Source: Nocardia higoensis
Lineage (GTDB): Bacteria; Actinomycetota; Actinomycetes; Mycobacteriales; Mycobacteriaceae
Reading direction: 5' to 3'
Length of the DNA: 64,000 nt
NCBI RefSeq assembly: GCF_015477835.1
Contig: NZ_JADLQN010000001.1
Coordinates: forward strand, 248,001-312,000
The notes beneath the pieces were generated by a model. The model saw only the letters and a program-made list of their open reading frames with translations. It made no database searches and was not told the DNA's origin. The position numbers and the translations under genes are program-made. Of this stretch, positions 34,435 through 43,575 are shown one piece after another (positions within the stretch are counted from its first letter, which is position 1; every line of letters begins with the position of its first letter).

Positions 34435-35625
34435 TCAGCGCATCTCGCCCGCTCCTCGGTAAGGGTTCGGGCTCACCAGCAGGTCGCCCTCGGCGAAGCG
34501 CTCGTAGCGGAAGTCGCGCGGGTCCACGTTCGGCAGGTCGGTGGTTCCCTCGGTGAGCAGGTCGGCGGCCAGACGGCCGACCGCGGGGGAGATCTTGAAT
34601 CCGTGCCCGGAGAAGCCCGCGGCCAGGAACAGCCCGGCCACAGGGGCGGGGCCGATCACCGGGTTGTAGTCGGGCGTCACGTCGTAGGCGCCCACATAGG
34701 AGCCGGTGATCCGCGGGTCGGGCATGTCGGGCAGACGGTGGCCGAGCTGGGCGACGACCTTCTCGATGGTCGACTCGTCGGCGCGGTTCACGTAGTTGTC
34801 GGGGTCGAGGTATTGCGGCGCGCTGTGGTCGGAATTGCCCGCCAGGATCTCGCCGTTGGGTTCGCGGCACAGATAGGACAGCCCGGCCAGATCGGAGAGC
34901 ACCGGAACCATCGGAGTCGGCTCGCCCTGGTCGATCATGACCAGTTGGGCGCGCTGGGCCTTGATGTCGATGTCCACCCCGGCGGTGGCGGCCAGGGCCG
35001 GGGTCCAGGGTCCGGCAGCGAGGACGACGGTGCCCGCGTGGATCTGCGTGCCGTCGGCCGTCGCGACGCCGTACACCTCGCCGCTGGGGCGCTGCAACAG
35101 CGTCGTGACCGGGGTGGACTGACGGATGCGCACCCCGAGCTTGCGCGCGGCGGCGGCGAATGCCATGCCGGCCAGGTAGGCGTCGCCGCGCCCGCCCAGC
35201 GGTTCGTAGGCGAAGGCCGCGAAATCGTCCAGATGTAGACCCGGCCACAGCGTGCGCATCTCGTCGTGGTCGATGAGATGGGTGTCGATGCCCAGGCTCC
35301 GCATCATCGCGATGTTCGCGCGCAGCGGCTCGACATTGCCCTCGCCGACACCGACGACGTAGCCGCACTGCTGGAAACCGAGATCGTCGTCGAGAAGTTC
35401 GGCGGCATGACCGAATACGTCCACGCCGTACCAGGACATGGCCGCCAGCGAGGGCGTGCCGTAGTGGCATCGCACCACGCCGCTGGACTTGCCGGTCATC
35501 CCCGAGCACAGGGTGCCGCGTTCGAGGACCAGCACATCGGTCTCGCCGCGCTCGGCGAGCGTCCAGGCGATGGCAAGTCCTTCCAGTCCGCCGCCGACGA
35601 TGACGTAGCTGTGCGTTGCGGTCAT
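34435..35625 (-). CDS. FAD-dependent oxidoreductase (sarcosine oxidase beta / MgdA-like)
   Basis: A 396-aa DAO-family flavoprotein. The dinucleotide motif VIVGGGLEGLAIAWTLAERG is at residues 7-26, followed by TGKSSGVVRCHYGTPSLAAM, and the C-terminal FSGHGFKISPAVGRLAADLL. It resembles sarcosine oxidase beta and the A subunit of N-methylglutamate dehydrogenase, which oxidise N-methyl amino acids. It stands alone, without the other three subunits of the heterotetramers. The start at 35625 puts the FAD motif near the N-terminus; an in-frame ATG at 35673 with an acceptable RBS would add a His-rich leader. First gene of the cluster, divergent from amt. Confidence 0.87.
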   Translation of the reverse strand: MTATHSYVIVGGGLEGLAIAWTLAERGETDVLVLERGTLCSGMTGKSSGVVRCHYGTPSLAAMSWYGVDVFGHAAELLDDDLGFQQCGYVVGVGEGNVEPLRANIAMMRSLGIDTHLIDHDEMRTLWPGLHLDDFAAFAYEPLGGRGDAYLAGMAFAAAARKLGVRIRQSTPVTTLLQRPSGEVYGVATADGTQIHAGTVVLAAGPWTPALAATAGVDIDIKAQRAQLVMIDQGEPTPMVPVLSDLAGLSYLCREPNGEILAGNSDHSAPQYLDPDNYVNRADESTIEKVVAQLGHRLPDMPDPRITGSYVGAYDVTPDYNPVIGPAPVAGLFLAAGFSGHGFKISPAVGRLAADLLTEGTTDLPNVDPRDFRYERFAEGDLLVSPNPYRGAGEMR

Positions 35626-35688
35626 CGCGCACCCCGGGTTCATGGCGTGATGTCGCATGCGGTGATGCTTCATGGAGTGTCCCCCGCT

Positions 35689-35725
35689 GTTTCATAGAGT
35701 GAACTTGTGTCGAACAACATGAAAC
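35689..35725. promoter_or_regulatory. Dyads in the oxidoreductase/amt intergenic region
   Basis: GTTTCAT (35689-35695) and ATGAAAC (35719-35725) form a perfect 7-bp inverted repeat 23 bp apart, just upstream of the FAD oxidoreductase. A second, compact palindrome GGAACAGTTCC lies at 35809-35819, nearer amt. Either may bind the XRE-cupin regulator encoded at 40038 or a global nitrogen regulator; no clear GlnR-type box was found. Confidence 0.4.
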
Positions 35726-35952
35726 GCCGCTGATATGTCGTCGGAGTTACGCGAACGTCAGTTCCGTGTGACCCGCGGACGCGAAACGGCGAGGACTTCG
35801 CGTGATGCGGAACAGTTCCGCTCGGTGGTGTTAACAGGAACGTCACTCCCGTGCTGTCGCCGGAAATCTGATCAGCCGTCTACTGGGAAACCGGGACTGT
35901 TCACCACTGAGAGACACCGAATCTCAACGGCTGACCTGGATGATGAGGGAAA

Positions 35953-37392
35953 ATGACGGAAGCGATCGCTGCGGCTGATACCGCATGGATTCTGGCGGCC
36001 TGTGCCGCCGTGGGCATCATGGTGCCCGGTCTGGCCATGTTCTACGGCGGCATGGTCAGCATCAAGAACACGCTGAACATGGCGATGATGACCTTCGGCG
36101 CGTTCGCCGTGGTCGGCGTGCTGTGGATCATCTTCGGCTACTCGACCGTGCTGGGTAACTCGGCCGGTGGTCTCGGCCTGCTCGGCAACCCGTTCGAGTT
36201 CTTCGGCTCCGGCGGACTGCTGGAGGCGCCCGCCGAACCGGCGCTGCCGCCCGCGCTGGTCTCGGGTTTCCAGTTGCTGTTCGCGGCCATCACCGTCGCC
36301 CTGATCTCCGGCGCGGTGGCCGATCGGATGAAGTTCGGCGCGTGGATGCTGTTCGCCGGCGTGTGGGCCACGCTGGTGTACTTCCCGGTCGCGCACTGGG
36401 TGTTCGCCTTCGACAATGCCGACGGTTCGGTGCTCGGCGGCTGGATCGCCAACAAGCTGGGCGCGATCGACTTCGCCGGTGGTACCGCGGTGCACATCAA
36501 CGCCGGCATCGCCGCGCTGGCGCTGGTGCTGATCCTCGGCAAGCGCACCTCGTTCCCGAATCCGCCGCGCCCGCACAGCCTTCCGCTGACCATGCTCGGC
36601 GCGGGCATCCTGTTCTTCGGCTGGTTCGGGTTCAACGGCGGCTCGGCGCTGGCGGCGAGCAACGGAGCGGGTGTCGTCGTGCTCAACACCATCGCGGCGG
36701 CCTGCGCGGGTGTGTGCGCCTGGCTGGCGGTGGAGAAGCTGCGGGAGGGTCGGTCGACCTCGCTCGGCGCGAGCTCCGGCCTGATCGCCGCCCTGGTCGG
36801 CATCACCCCGGCCTGTGGCGCGGTCTCGCCGATCGGCGCGCTGATCATCGGCGGCCTCTCCGGCGCGGTGTGCTGCCTCGCGGTTTCCCTGAAGTTCCGC
36901 TTCGGCGTGGACGATTCGCTCGACGTCGTCGGTATCCACCTGGTCGGCGGCATCCTGGGCACCGTGCTGATCGGCTTCCTCGCCGATCCCGCCGCACCCA
37001 ACGGGGCGAAGGGCCTGTTCTACGGCGGCGGCGTCGACGTGCTGTGGCGCCAGGTGGTCGCGGTGGTCGCGGTGTTCGCCTACACCTTCGTGGTCACCCT
37101 GATCATCGCCAAGGTCGTCGACATGGTCATGGGCCTGCGTGTCTCGGCCGAGCACGAGCGCGACGGCCTGGACGCGGCGACCCACGGTGAAGCCGCCTAC
37201 GTCATGGAAACCATCACCCTCACGACCGCGGTGGTCGAGGCCGCCGACACCGTGGCGGCGGCCGAAGCCATCACTGCCGAGGCCGTCGAGCCCGAAGCGG
37301 CAGGGGCGGCTTCCGGTGAAGCCGAATCCGCCGAGACGGATGCCACGAAGACCGATTCCACGAAAGCCGCGGCAGCCGCGGCAGCGGACTGA
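35953..37392 (+). CDS. amt: Ammonium transporter Amt
   Basis: A 479-aa Amt/MEP/Rh channel of 11 transmembrane segments. Key elements: AVGIMVPGLAMFYGGMVSIK, VFAFDNADGSVLGGW, GGTAVHINAG (first pore His), FGWFGFNGGSAL and VVGIHLVGGILGT (second pore His). It moves ammonium or methylammonium into the cell. A cytoplasmic tail of about 65 residues, rich in Ala, Glu and Thr (from about residue 415), is longer than usual. RBS GAGGGA lies just before the ATG. Divergent from the amine-assimilation cluster, whose GS-type enzyme would consume the imported substrate. No GlnK gene adjoins. Confidence 0.95.
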   Translation: MTEAIAAADTAWILAACAAVGIMVPGLAMFYGGMVSIKNTLNMAMMTFGAFAVVGVLWIIFGYSTVLGNSAGGLGLLGNPFEFFGSGGLLEAPAEPALPPALVSGFQLLFAAITVALISGAVADRMKFGAWMLFAGVWATLVYFPVAHWVFAFDNADGSVLGGWIANKLGAIDFAGGTAVHINAGIAALALVLILGKRTSFPNPPRPHSLPLTMLGAGILFFGWFGFNGGSALAASNGAGVVVLNTIAAACAGVCAWLAVEKLREGRSTSLGASSGLIAALVGITPACGAVSPIGALIIGGLSGAVCCLAVSLKFRFGVDDSLDVVGIHLVGGILGTVLIGFLADPAAPNGAKGLFYGGGVDVLWRQVVAVVAVFAYTFVVTLIIAKVVDMVMGLRVSAEHERDGLDAATHGEAAYVMETITLTTAVVEAADTVAAAEAITAEAVEPEAAGAASGEAESAETDATKTDSTKAAAAAAAD

Positions 37393-37409
37393 GGGCGCGG
37401 CTCACGAAC

Positions 37410-37458
37410 GAACACGGCCGACCGGACGGGACACCACCCCGTCCGGTCGGCCGTGTTC
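37410..37458 (+). terminator. Strong hairpin terminator after amt
   Basis: A perfect 21-bp stem (37410-37430 with 37438-37458) with a 7-nt loop, 18 bp after the amt stop. One of the longest perfect stems in the window. No U-tract follows, so it is a GC-stem, actinobacterial-type terminator. Confidence 0.85.
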
Positions 37459-37589
37459 TGCGGCTAGTCGCGCTCAATTCGGACATATCGACGCCTGCTC
37501 GTCGCCTGGCATTCATCCGGCAAACCCCAGCGGCTCATCTGCTCGCGTCACGCTGCCTCGACCATCGCCGAGATCGAAGTAGAGGACGA

Positions 37590-39902
37590 ATGACGCCGTC
37601 GAATCCGAGTCGCGTGGCAATGCTGGCTGCTGCTGCCGTCCTGCTGGCAGGCGGATGCTCTACCGGCGGGGACACCGCACCGGCCACGTCGCCGATCGAC
37701 TGGAACCTGCCGGACGCGGAGCGTTTCCACCGCACGGCCACCTACCCGGTGTACCTGAACCGGCCCGCCGGGGAGCCGATGGAGACAGAGACGGTCGCGG
37801 AGATCTCCACCGTCACGCCGGACGGCAACACCGTCGTCTACACCGATGCCGCCGCAAAGCGCATCGGGTTCCTCGATATCCGCGATCCCGCGAAACCGGC
37901 GGGCCTGGGCACACTCTCGCTGGCCGAGCTGGGTCATGCCGACGATCAGCCGACCTCGGTGGTCGCGCACGGACAGTTCGTTCTCGTGGTCGTGGATACG
38001 ACCGGCGGCAACTTCTCCACACCGTCCGGTCGCGTGGATGTCGTGCGTGTCAGCGACCGCACCCGGGTGCACAGCATCGATCTCGGCGGCCAGCCGGACT
38101 CGATCGCCATCAGTCCCGACGGCGCGTTCGCCGCGATCGCGATCGAGAACCAGCGCGACGAGGAGTTCACCCCGAACGGCGGCGGCGAGGGCGATCTGCC
38201 CCAGCCGCCCACGGGATTCCTGCAGTTGGTCGACCTTGCCGGCGAACCGACCGCGTGGCGGACGCGCAAGGTCGACTTCGATGTCGAGGCGGCACGCACC
38301 GCGGGGCTGGACACCCCCGGCGATCTCGAGCCGGAATACGTCGCCGTCAACTCCCGCGGCCAGGTCGCGGTGACCTTGCAGGAGAACAACGGCATCGCGA
38401 TCATCGACGGGAAAACCGGTGCGGTCACATCGATCTTCGGTGCCGGAGCGGTCTCGGTGGACGGCATCGACACCGCCGAGGACGGCGCGCTCGACCAGAC
38501 CGGCTCGATCGCCGACACCGCCCGCGAACCCGACGCGATCGGCTGGATCGGTGACGATCACCTGGCCACCGCCAACGAGGGCGACTGGAAGGGCGGCACC
38601 CGCGGGTGGACCATCTTCGACGCCGCCACCGGCACGGTGGTATGGGACGCGGGCAACGCGTTCTCCCAGCTCGCGGTGCGCACCGGCTTGCACATCGAGG
38701 GCCGCGCCGAATCGAAGGGCCCGGAGCCGGAAGGGTTGGCGATCACCGAGATCGGTGGCCGTCCGATTGCGCTGGTCGCCTCGGAGCGCAGCAACTTCGT
38801 CGCGGTCTACGACGTCAGCGATGTCACCGCGCCGACGTTCGTCCAGATCCTGCCCACGACGCCGGGGCCGGAGGGCATCGTGCCGGTCCCGCAACGCGAT
38901 CTGCTGATCATCGCCTCGGAGTCCGATGACGCCGAAGATCGTGTGCGTGCCTCGGTGAACGTCTACGGCCACGGCGCCGACTTCGCCGCTGTCGCGGGCA
39001 AGCCCGCCTTCCCCTCGATCGTCGGCGGTGACCGGGACGGCACGCCGATCGGCTGGGGCGCGCTCGGCGCGCTGGCCGCCGACCCGGCGAACGAGAACCG
39101 CCTCTACACCGCGACCGATATCGCCTACGGCCCGGCCCGCGTTCTCGGCGTGGACGTGTCGCGCACACCGGCGCTCATCGACTCCGAAATCGCGATCACC
39201 GAGAACGGCTCGCCCGTCACGCTCGACGTCGAGGGCCTGTCGGCGCGTTCAGGGGGCGGCTTCGTGCTGGCCGTCGAAGGAGCCGAGGGCGCGGGCAACG
39301 AGCTGGTCGTCACGGCCGCCGACGGTGTGATCGAGCAGCGCGTCGCGTTGCCCGCCGAGGTCGCCGCGGGCCTGGGCAAGCAGGGGCTGGAAGGCGTGGC
39401 CGTGGACGGCGAGGCGATCTGGGTGGTGGTGCAACGCGAGGTGAAGACCGACCCGAAGGGCGTCGCGCGCATCGGCCGCTACACGCCCGGCAGCGGTGCG
39501 TGGGAGTGGTTCGGCTATCAGCTGGAGGGCACCGACGCCGAAGGCGACTGGATCGGCCTGTCCGAGATCGCCGTCCACGACGGCGGACTGCTGATCCTCG
39601 AGCGCGACAAGCTCAACGGCCCCGACGCCCGGCTCAAGGCCGTCTACCGCGTCGAGATTCCGGCCGAGGCCGGTGTGCGCGCGGCGGGCGAAGCGCCGAA
39701 GGTGCTGCCCAAGAAGCTGGTTCGTGACCTGTTGCCCGACCTGCGTGCCACGAACGGGTTCGTGCAGGAGAAGGTGGAGGGCTTGACCGTCGGCGGGAAC
39801 GGGAACCTGTATGTGGTCACCGACAACGACGGGCTCGACGACGCCAACGGGGAGACGGTGTTCCTGGATCTCGGTCCGGCCGAGAGCGCGCTGAACGGCT
39901 GA
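37590..39902 (+). CDS. Lipoprotein with phytase-esterase-like beta-propeller
   Basis: A 770-aa exported lipoprotein: signal peptide MTPSNPSRVAMLAAAAVLLA and lipobox LLAGGC (Cys23). The mature chain shows two beta-propeller-like halves. The first half (about 60-440) has repeated blades such as VTPDGNTVVYTD and ISPDGAFAAIAIEN. The C-terminal half (about 490-760) matches esterase-like phytase domains, with GLEGVAVDGEAIWVVVQREV and KVEGLTVGGNGNLYVVTDND. Such proteins are surface or periplasmic hydrolases or ligand binders, often acidic and Ca-dependent. It is not obviously linked to amt, from which a strong terminator separates it. Confidence 0.85.
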   Translation: MTPSNPSRVAMLAAAAVLLAGGCSTGGDTAPATSPIDWNLPDAERFHRTATYPVYLNRPAGEPMETETVAEISTVTPDGNTVVYTDAAAKRIGFLDIRDPAKPAGLGTLSLAELGHADDQPTSVVAHGQFVLVVVDTTGGNFSTPSGRVDVVRVSDRTRVHSIDLGGQPDSIAISPDGAFAAIAIENQRDEEFTPNGGGEGDLPQPPTGFLQLVDLAGEPTAWRTRKVDFDVEAARTAGLDTPGDLEPEYVAVNSRGQVAVTLQENNGIAIIDGKTGAVTSIFGAGAVSVDGIDTAEDGALDQTGSIADTAREPDAIGWIGDDHLATANEGDWKGGTRGWTIFDAATGTVVWDAGNAFSQLAVRTGLHIEGRAESKGPEPEGLAITEIGGRPIALVASERSNFVAVYDVSDVTAPTFVQILPTTPGPEGIVPVPQRDLLIIASESDDAEDRVRASVNVYGHGADFAAVAGKPAFPSIVGGDRDGTPIGWGALGALAADPANENRLYTATDIAYGPARVLGVDVSRTPALIDSEIAITENGSPVTLDVEGLSARSGGGFVLAVEGAEGAGNELVVTAADGVIEQRVALPAEVAAGLGKQGLEGVAVDGEAIWVVVQREVKTDPKGVARIGRYTPGSGAWEWFGYQLEGTDAEGDWIGLSEIAVHDGGLLILERDKLNGPDARLKAVYRVEIPAEAGVRAAGEAPKVLPKKLVRDLLPDLRATNGFVQEKVEGLTVGGNGNLYVVTDNDGLDDANGETVFLDLGPAESALNG

Positions 39903-40001
39903 TACCGCGGACATACCGAGCAGACCGGTCGGGTGGAGACGACTTCCGCGCGGCCGGTTTCGGCGTACTCGGCCCGGCAGCGAATACGCGTGCCGCAACA
40001 G

Positions 40002-40023
40002 GGCCGGGCCACCGCCCCCGGCC
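40002..40023. terminator. Possible bidirectional terminator
   Basis: GC-only 7-bp stem (40002-40008 with 40017-40023), loop of 8, between the convergent lipoprotein gene and XRE-cupin gene. Short but well placed. Confidence 0.4.
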
Positions 40024-40037
40024 GAGGCGCTGGGCAG

Positions 40038-40721
40038 TCAGTCCTCTTCGTGGTTGTCCGGGTAGGCCGTGACAGCCAGGAAGCGGATCGGTAGTCGCAC
40101 CAGTTCGTTCGGGCCGTGGATGCCCTCGCCGTCGAGCAACAGCGAATCACCGGGCCGCAGCGTGTATTCCGCGTCGCCGTGGCCGTAGACCATGACGCCC
40201 TCGAGCATGTAGAGCAGTTCGGTGCCCGCGTGCTGGAATCGGGGGAACACCTCGCTGGCGTCGGTCAAGGTCACCAGAACCGGTTCCAGACGCTTGTGCT
40301 GCCCACGCAGCGAACCCAGCAGTTCGTAGTGGTGGCCTATGCGGGTGCCGCGGCCGACGATGACCGCCCCGCTGCCCGCCGGGACGTAGACGGCTTCACG
40401 GACGGTGTCGGCTCCGCGGAACAGCGACGTCACCGGCACGTCGAGACCGGCGGCGAGGCGGGCGAGCGTGGACAGGCTGCACGAGGTCTGCGCATTCTCG
40501 ATCTTGGACAGCATGGCCTTGGAGATGCCGACCTTGGTGGCCATCTCGCCCACGGACAGCCCACTCGCCCGCCGCAGCGCCCGCACCTGACGGGCGATGG
40601 CGGCTTCCAGATCGCCGCCGGTCGGAGGCTCGCCGATGACTTCCCGCTGGACCGGGGCCGGATCGCCGGTGTCGCGGTGCACGCGGGTCGCGGGCTCTAC
40701 CGACTCTGCGGACTCTGCCAT
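40038..40721 (-). CDS. XRE-family regulator with cupin sensor
   Basis: A 227-aa regulator. The helix-turn-helix is at about residues 40-95 (LRRASGLSVGEMATKVGISK, AMLSKIENAQTSCSLSTLAR). A cupin_2 sensor is at about 150-222 (FQHAGTELLYMLEGVMVYGH, LRPGDSLLLDGEGIHGPNEL). This is the architecture of PuuR and other regulators of amine and amino acid catabolism, which sense small ligands in the cupin barrel. Distance from the glnT cluster is about 3 kb, with amt and the lipoprotein between. It is the best local candidate to control that cluster. The N-terminal 35 residues are disordered. Confidence 0.9.
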   Translation of the reverse strand: MAESAESVEPATRVHRDTGDPAPVQREVIGEPPTGGDLEAAIARQVRALRRASGLSVGEMATKVGISKAMLSKIENAQTSCSLSTLARLAAGLDVPVTSLFRGADTVREAVYVPAGSGAVIVGRGTRIGHHYELLGSLRGQHKRLEPVLVTLTDASEVFPRFQHAGTELLYMLEGVMVYGHGDAEYTLRPGDSLLLDGEGIHGPNELVRLPIRFLAVTAYPDNHEED

Positions 40722-40790
40722 GTCGCTATCGTAGTCGGGGTTTCCTCACAGTGGACACCGGTGCCGGTGTGAGTTCGGCCGAACCCCACG

Positions 40791-43406
40791 TCACCAGGCA
40801 GGCACCTCGAACCGGCGATCGATGGACCCGTAGCGGGCCTCGGCGCTGTCGATGAACGCGCCCAGCGCGATCGACCCGCCGGGCATCCGCAGCCGCGGTG
40901 GCGGGCGCATGGGCAGGACGGCCCCGGCGATGAGCGCGCCCGTGGTGGCGAACGCCGGGGGGTCGGCGTGCGCCTCGGGATCGGCGGGCGACAGCAGATC
41001 CGCACCTGCGAGCGGGTCGGGGCCGGATGGCGGACCGGCGGCGACATCGGCGGCGAGCGCGGCGAGATGGTCGGCCCGGGCGGGGGAGTCGGCGGTACCC
41101 GGGGTGTGCGTGCCGGAATTGGCGGCGACCTCGACGAGTTCGCTCATCAGGACCGGGTCGCCCAGCCGAGCGGCCCAGTCGAAGACGGTCGAGCGGAACA
41201 GTGCCGAGCGGGCGGCCCAGGCCGAGCGGGTCCTGGCATGCACGAATTGCAGGCGCTGATGGTCGATGAACAGCAGCGCGGGCAGGGCGAGATCGAGGGC
41301 GGCCCGGAGATCGTCCGGGTCGCGGGCCACCCGGACGATGGCGGCGAGGATGTCGCAGCGGGCGGCCTCGAGCACGAGATGCAGCTGGGCGTTGGTCGCG
41401 CGGGCGCGGCCGATATGGAGCAGCGCGCGGTCGTGGTCGCCGCGTGCGCTGTGGGCGAGCCCGATGCTCGAGTCGCAGACGGCGGCGTTGCGCTGGTAGG
41501 CCACGTGCGGGTGGAAAACGGCGCGCGCCGTTTCGAGATCGGCGATCGCGGCATCGAGGTCGCCGAGGAGTACGCGGGCGCCGCCGCGATTCTGGCGGCA
41601 CACGGCCGCGCGGATCGGCTGCCCGGCCTCGGCCAGGGTGGCCTCGGCCGCGGTGTACATCTGCTCGGCCTCGCGGTGCTTGCCCTGCTGTAGGAACAGC
41701 CCCGCCAGATCGGCTTCCACGACGGCGGTCAGACGGTCGGGCGCCAACACCCGCAGCGCCGCGTGACTGCGTTCGAACGCCGCCTGCGCCTCAGGTAGCC
41801 GATGGGTCTCCAGGTAGACCGAACCCAGGTGGCAGTTCGCCAGTGCGATGTGCCGGGTCCTGCCGTGCCGGGCCAGCCCGTCGCAGGCGTGGAGCAGAAG
41901 TTCCTCGGCTTCGCGCAGATTCCCCAGCGCGAACTGGCACATCCCACGGACATCCTGCACCTGGGCGACTTTCGCCCAGCGGCCGCCGTCGACGAAACTC
42001 GCCCGGGCCTGGTCCAGCAACCGCAGTGCCGAGCGGTACTCGCCGGTGTGGATCAGCGCGCCCGCCAGGTGCACGGCGCAGTCGGCGGCCAGTTCGGCGT
42101 CCGACAGCTCCAGGGCCTCGGCGCGGGCGGCGGTGAGCAGCGTCTTCGCGCGGTCGAAATCTTCGCGTTCGGAGTGCAGCACACCGAGATAGAGCTGCGC
42201 CCTGGCGTGGTGGCCGCGGTCGGTGCTCGCCAGGACCGCACTCGCGGTGGTGAGCAGGCGCTCGGCGGCGTCGATGTCGCCGCGCGCCAGATGGACGGTC
42301 GCGATGTGCATATCGCACCAAGCGACCTCACCGACGTGACCGTCGTCGGCGAAAGTGTCCCTGGCCGACCTGTACATCCGCAGCGCTTCCTCGTAGCGGC
42401 CGATGTCCTCGAGCGCCATGCCGGACGGGACCAGCATCTCCGCGGCCAGATCCGGGCGGCCCCCGGCGAGCAGTTCGGTGTGCGCGCGGGCCCAGGCGGC
42501 CAGCGACTGGTCCACGCGCGCCTGCTGGAGCCGGATCAGGCCGATGCGCCGGTGACAGTCGGCGCGTTCGAGGGCGCGATCGAGCGGATAGCCGCCGGTG
42601 GCCGCGGCCAGAGCGGTGACGGCATCGTCGAATCGTCCTGCCGCGGTGAGCACTTCGCCCAGCGCGTCGTCGCATTCGGCGGCCGCGCCGTAGTCGTCGA
42701 GCGCGGCGAATCCCGCTCGTGCCGCGCGCAGATGCTGTTCGGCGCGGGCCTGATCGCCCTCGTCGGCGAACAGACGGCCCAGGCGATAGTGGCTCAGAGC
42801 CAGGTCGTCGGGATGGTGATCGGCGTCGAGCAGGGCGATCGCCTGCTCGAGATGGGTGCGCGCGGCGCCGGCGTCGTTCAAGCGCACGGCCAGATCCGCG
42901 CGGGCGGTGTGCGTCGCGGCGATCTCGCTGGTCCGGTTCGTCGCGGCGAAACCGCGGCAGGCGGCGTCGAACGCGGCGAATGCGGCAGCGTTGTCGCCTG
43001 TTTCGGCGATGCTGCAGGCCATGGCGTACGCGTTGTCGGCCTGGCGGTCGTGATCACCCAGGTGACCGAAATCCTCGGCGGCGCGGCGCTGATAGCGCGC
43101 GGACTCCGCGAAGCGGCCCAGATCCGCGAGGACATCGGCGGTGAGTTCGGCGCTCTCGGCCCGGAATTCCTCCGGCTCGGCCCCGGCCAGGATGTCCTGG
43201 GCGGCGATCAGCGCGTTCGCGGCCTGCTCGAGTTCACCGGCCCGCGCGTGGGCCAGTCCGCTGTAGTGCAGGCATTCGGCGACTGCGGCTGGGGCCACGG
43301 ATGCCTCGGTGCGGGCGCGCGCGAAAGCCGCGACCGCCTCGGCGTAGCGCTCGGCCTCCAGCAGTTCGACGCCGAGGAGGAACGCCGGGCTGGGCCATTC
43401 GGTCAT
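40791..43406 (-). CDS. Large tetratricopeptide-repeat protein
   Basis: An 871-aa soluble protein composed almost entirely of helical pairs in TPR-like rhythm. Examples are SGLAHARAGELEQAANALIA, YRLGRLFADEGDQARAEQHL, AQLYLGVLHSEREDFDRAKT and CHLGSVYLETHRLPEAQAAF. About 18 repeats fill residues 1-730. The C-terminal 140 residues (ARTRSAWAARSALFRSTVFD onward) lose the repeat and end in a Pro/Ala-rich tail with RYGSIDRRFEVPAW. There is no catalytic or DNA-binding domain. GAAAGG lies about 10 bases before the ATG. This kind of TPR protein often partners CHAT proteases; a CHAT operon lies 4 kb away, but linkage is inference. Confidence 0.88.
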   Translation of the reverse strand: MTEWPSPAFLLGVELLEAERYAEAVAAFARARTEASVAPAAVAECLHYSGLAHARAGELEQAANALIAAQDILAGAEPEEFRAESAELTADVLADLGRFAESARYQRRAAEDFGHLGDHDRQADNAYAMACSIAETGDNAAAFAAFDAACRGFAATNRTSEIAATHTARADLAVRLNDAGAARTHLEQAIALLDADHHPDDLALSHYRLGRLFADEGDQARAEQHLRAARAGFAALDDYGAAAECDDALGEVLTAAGRFDDAVTALAAATGGYPLDRALERADCHRRIGLIRLQQARVDQSLAAWARAHTELLAGGRPDLAAEMLVPSGMALEDIGRYEEALRMYRSARDTFADDGHVGEVAWCDMHIATVHLARGDIDAAERLLTTASAVLASTDRGHHARAQLYLGVLHSEREDFDRAKTLLTAARAEALELSDAELAADCAVHLAGALIHTGEYRSALRLLDQARASFVDGGRWAKVAQVQDVRGMCQFALGNLREAEELLLHACDGLARHGRTRHIALANCHLGSVYLETHRLPEAQAAFERSHAALRVLAPDRLTAVVEADLAGLFLQQGKHREAEQMYTAAEATLAEAGQPIRAAVCRQNRGGARVLLGDLDAAIADLETARAVFHPHVAYQRNAAVCDSSIGLAHSARGDHDRALLHIGRARATNAQLHLVLEAARCDILAAIVRVARDPDDLRAALDLALPALLFIDHQRLQFVHARTRSAWAARSALFRSTVFDWAARLGDPVLMSELVEVAANSGTHTPGTADSPARADHLAALAADVAAGPPSGPDPLAGADLLSPADPEAHADPPAFATTGALIAGAVLPMRPPPRLRMPGGSIALGAFIDSAEARYGSIDRRFEVPAW

Positions 43407-43575
43407 CTCGCGCTGCCTTTCTCGCGGCGGTCGGTGTGTACGAGCGGTCCTCTCGCTCGGCAGTCTCTCGCGGCGGCCGGCATTCCTCCACCCGTGGTCC
43501 GGTCGCGTCCGATCCGGGGGATCGGTCTTTCTCTCGGGCGCGGTCATCGCGTCTGGGAGAGAGGAGTCACGACAC

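Noticed and set aside
35626..35673. His-rich N-terminal extension of the FAD oxidoreductase
   Set aside because: An ATG at 35673 with a passable RBS exists, but the shorter start places the FAD motif where the family has it; left as an alternative only.
35700..35952. GlnR-type box in the amt promoter
   Set aside because: GTTAC and GAAAC-like pieces occur but not with the six-base spacing of the known motif.
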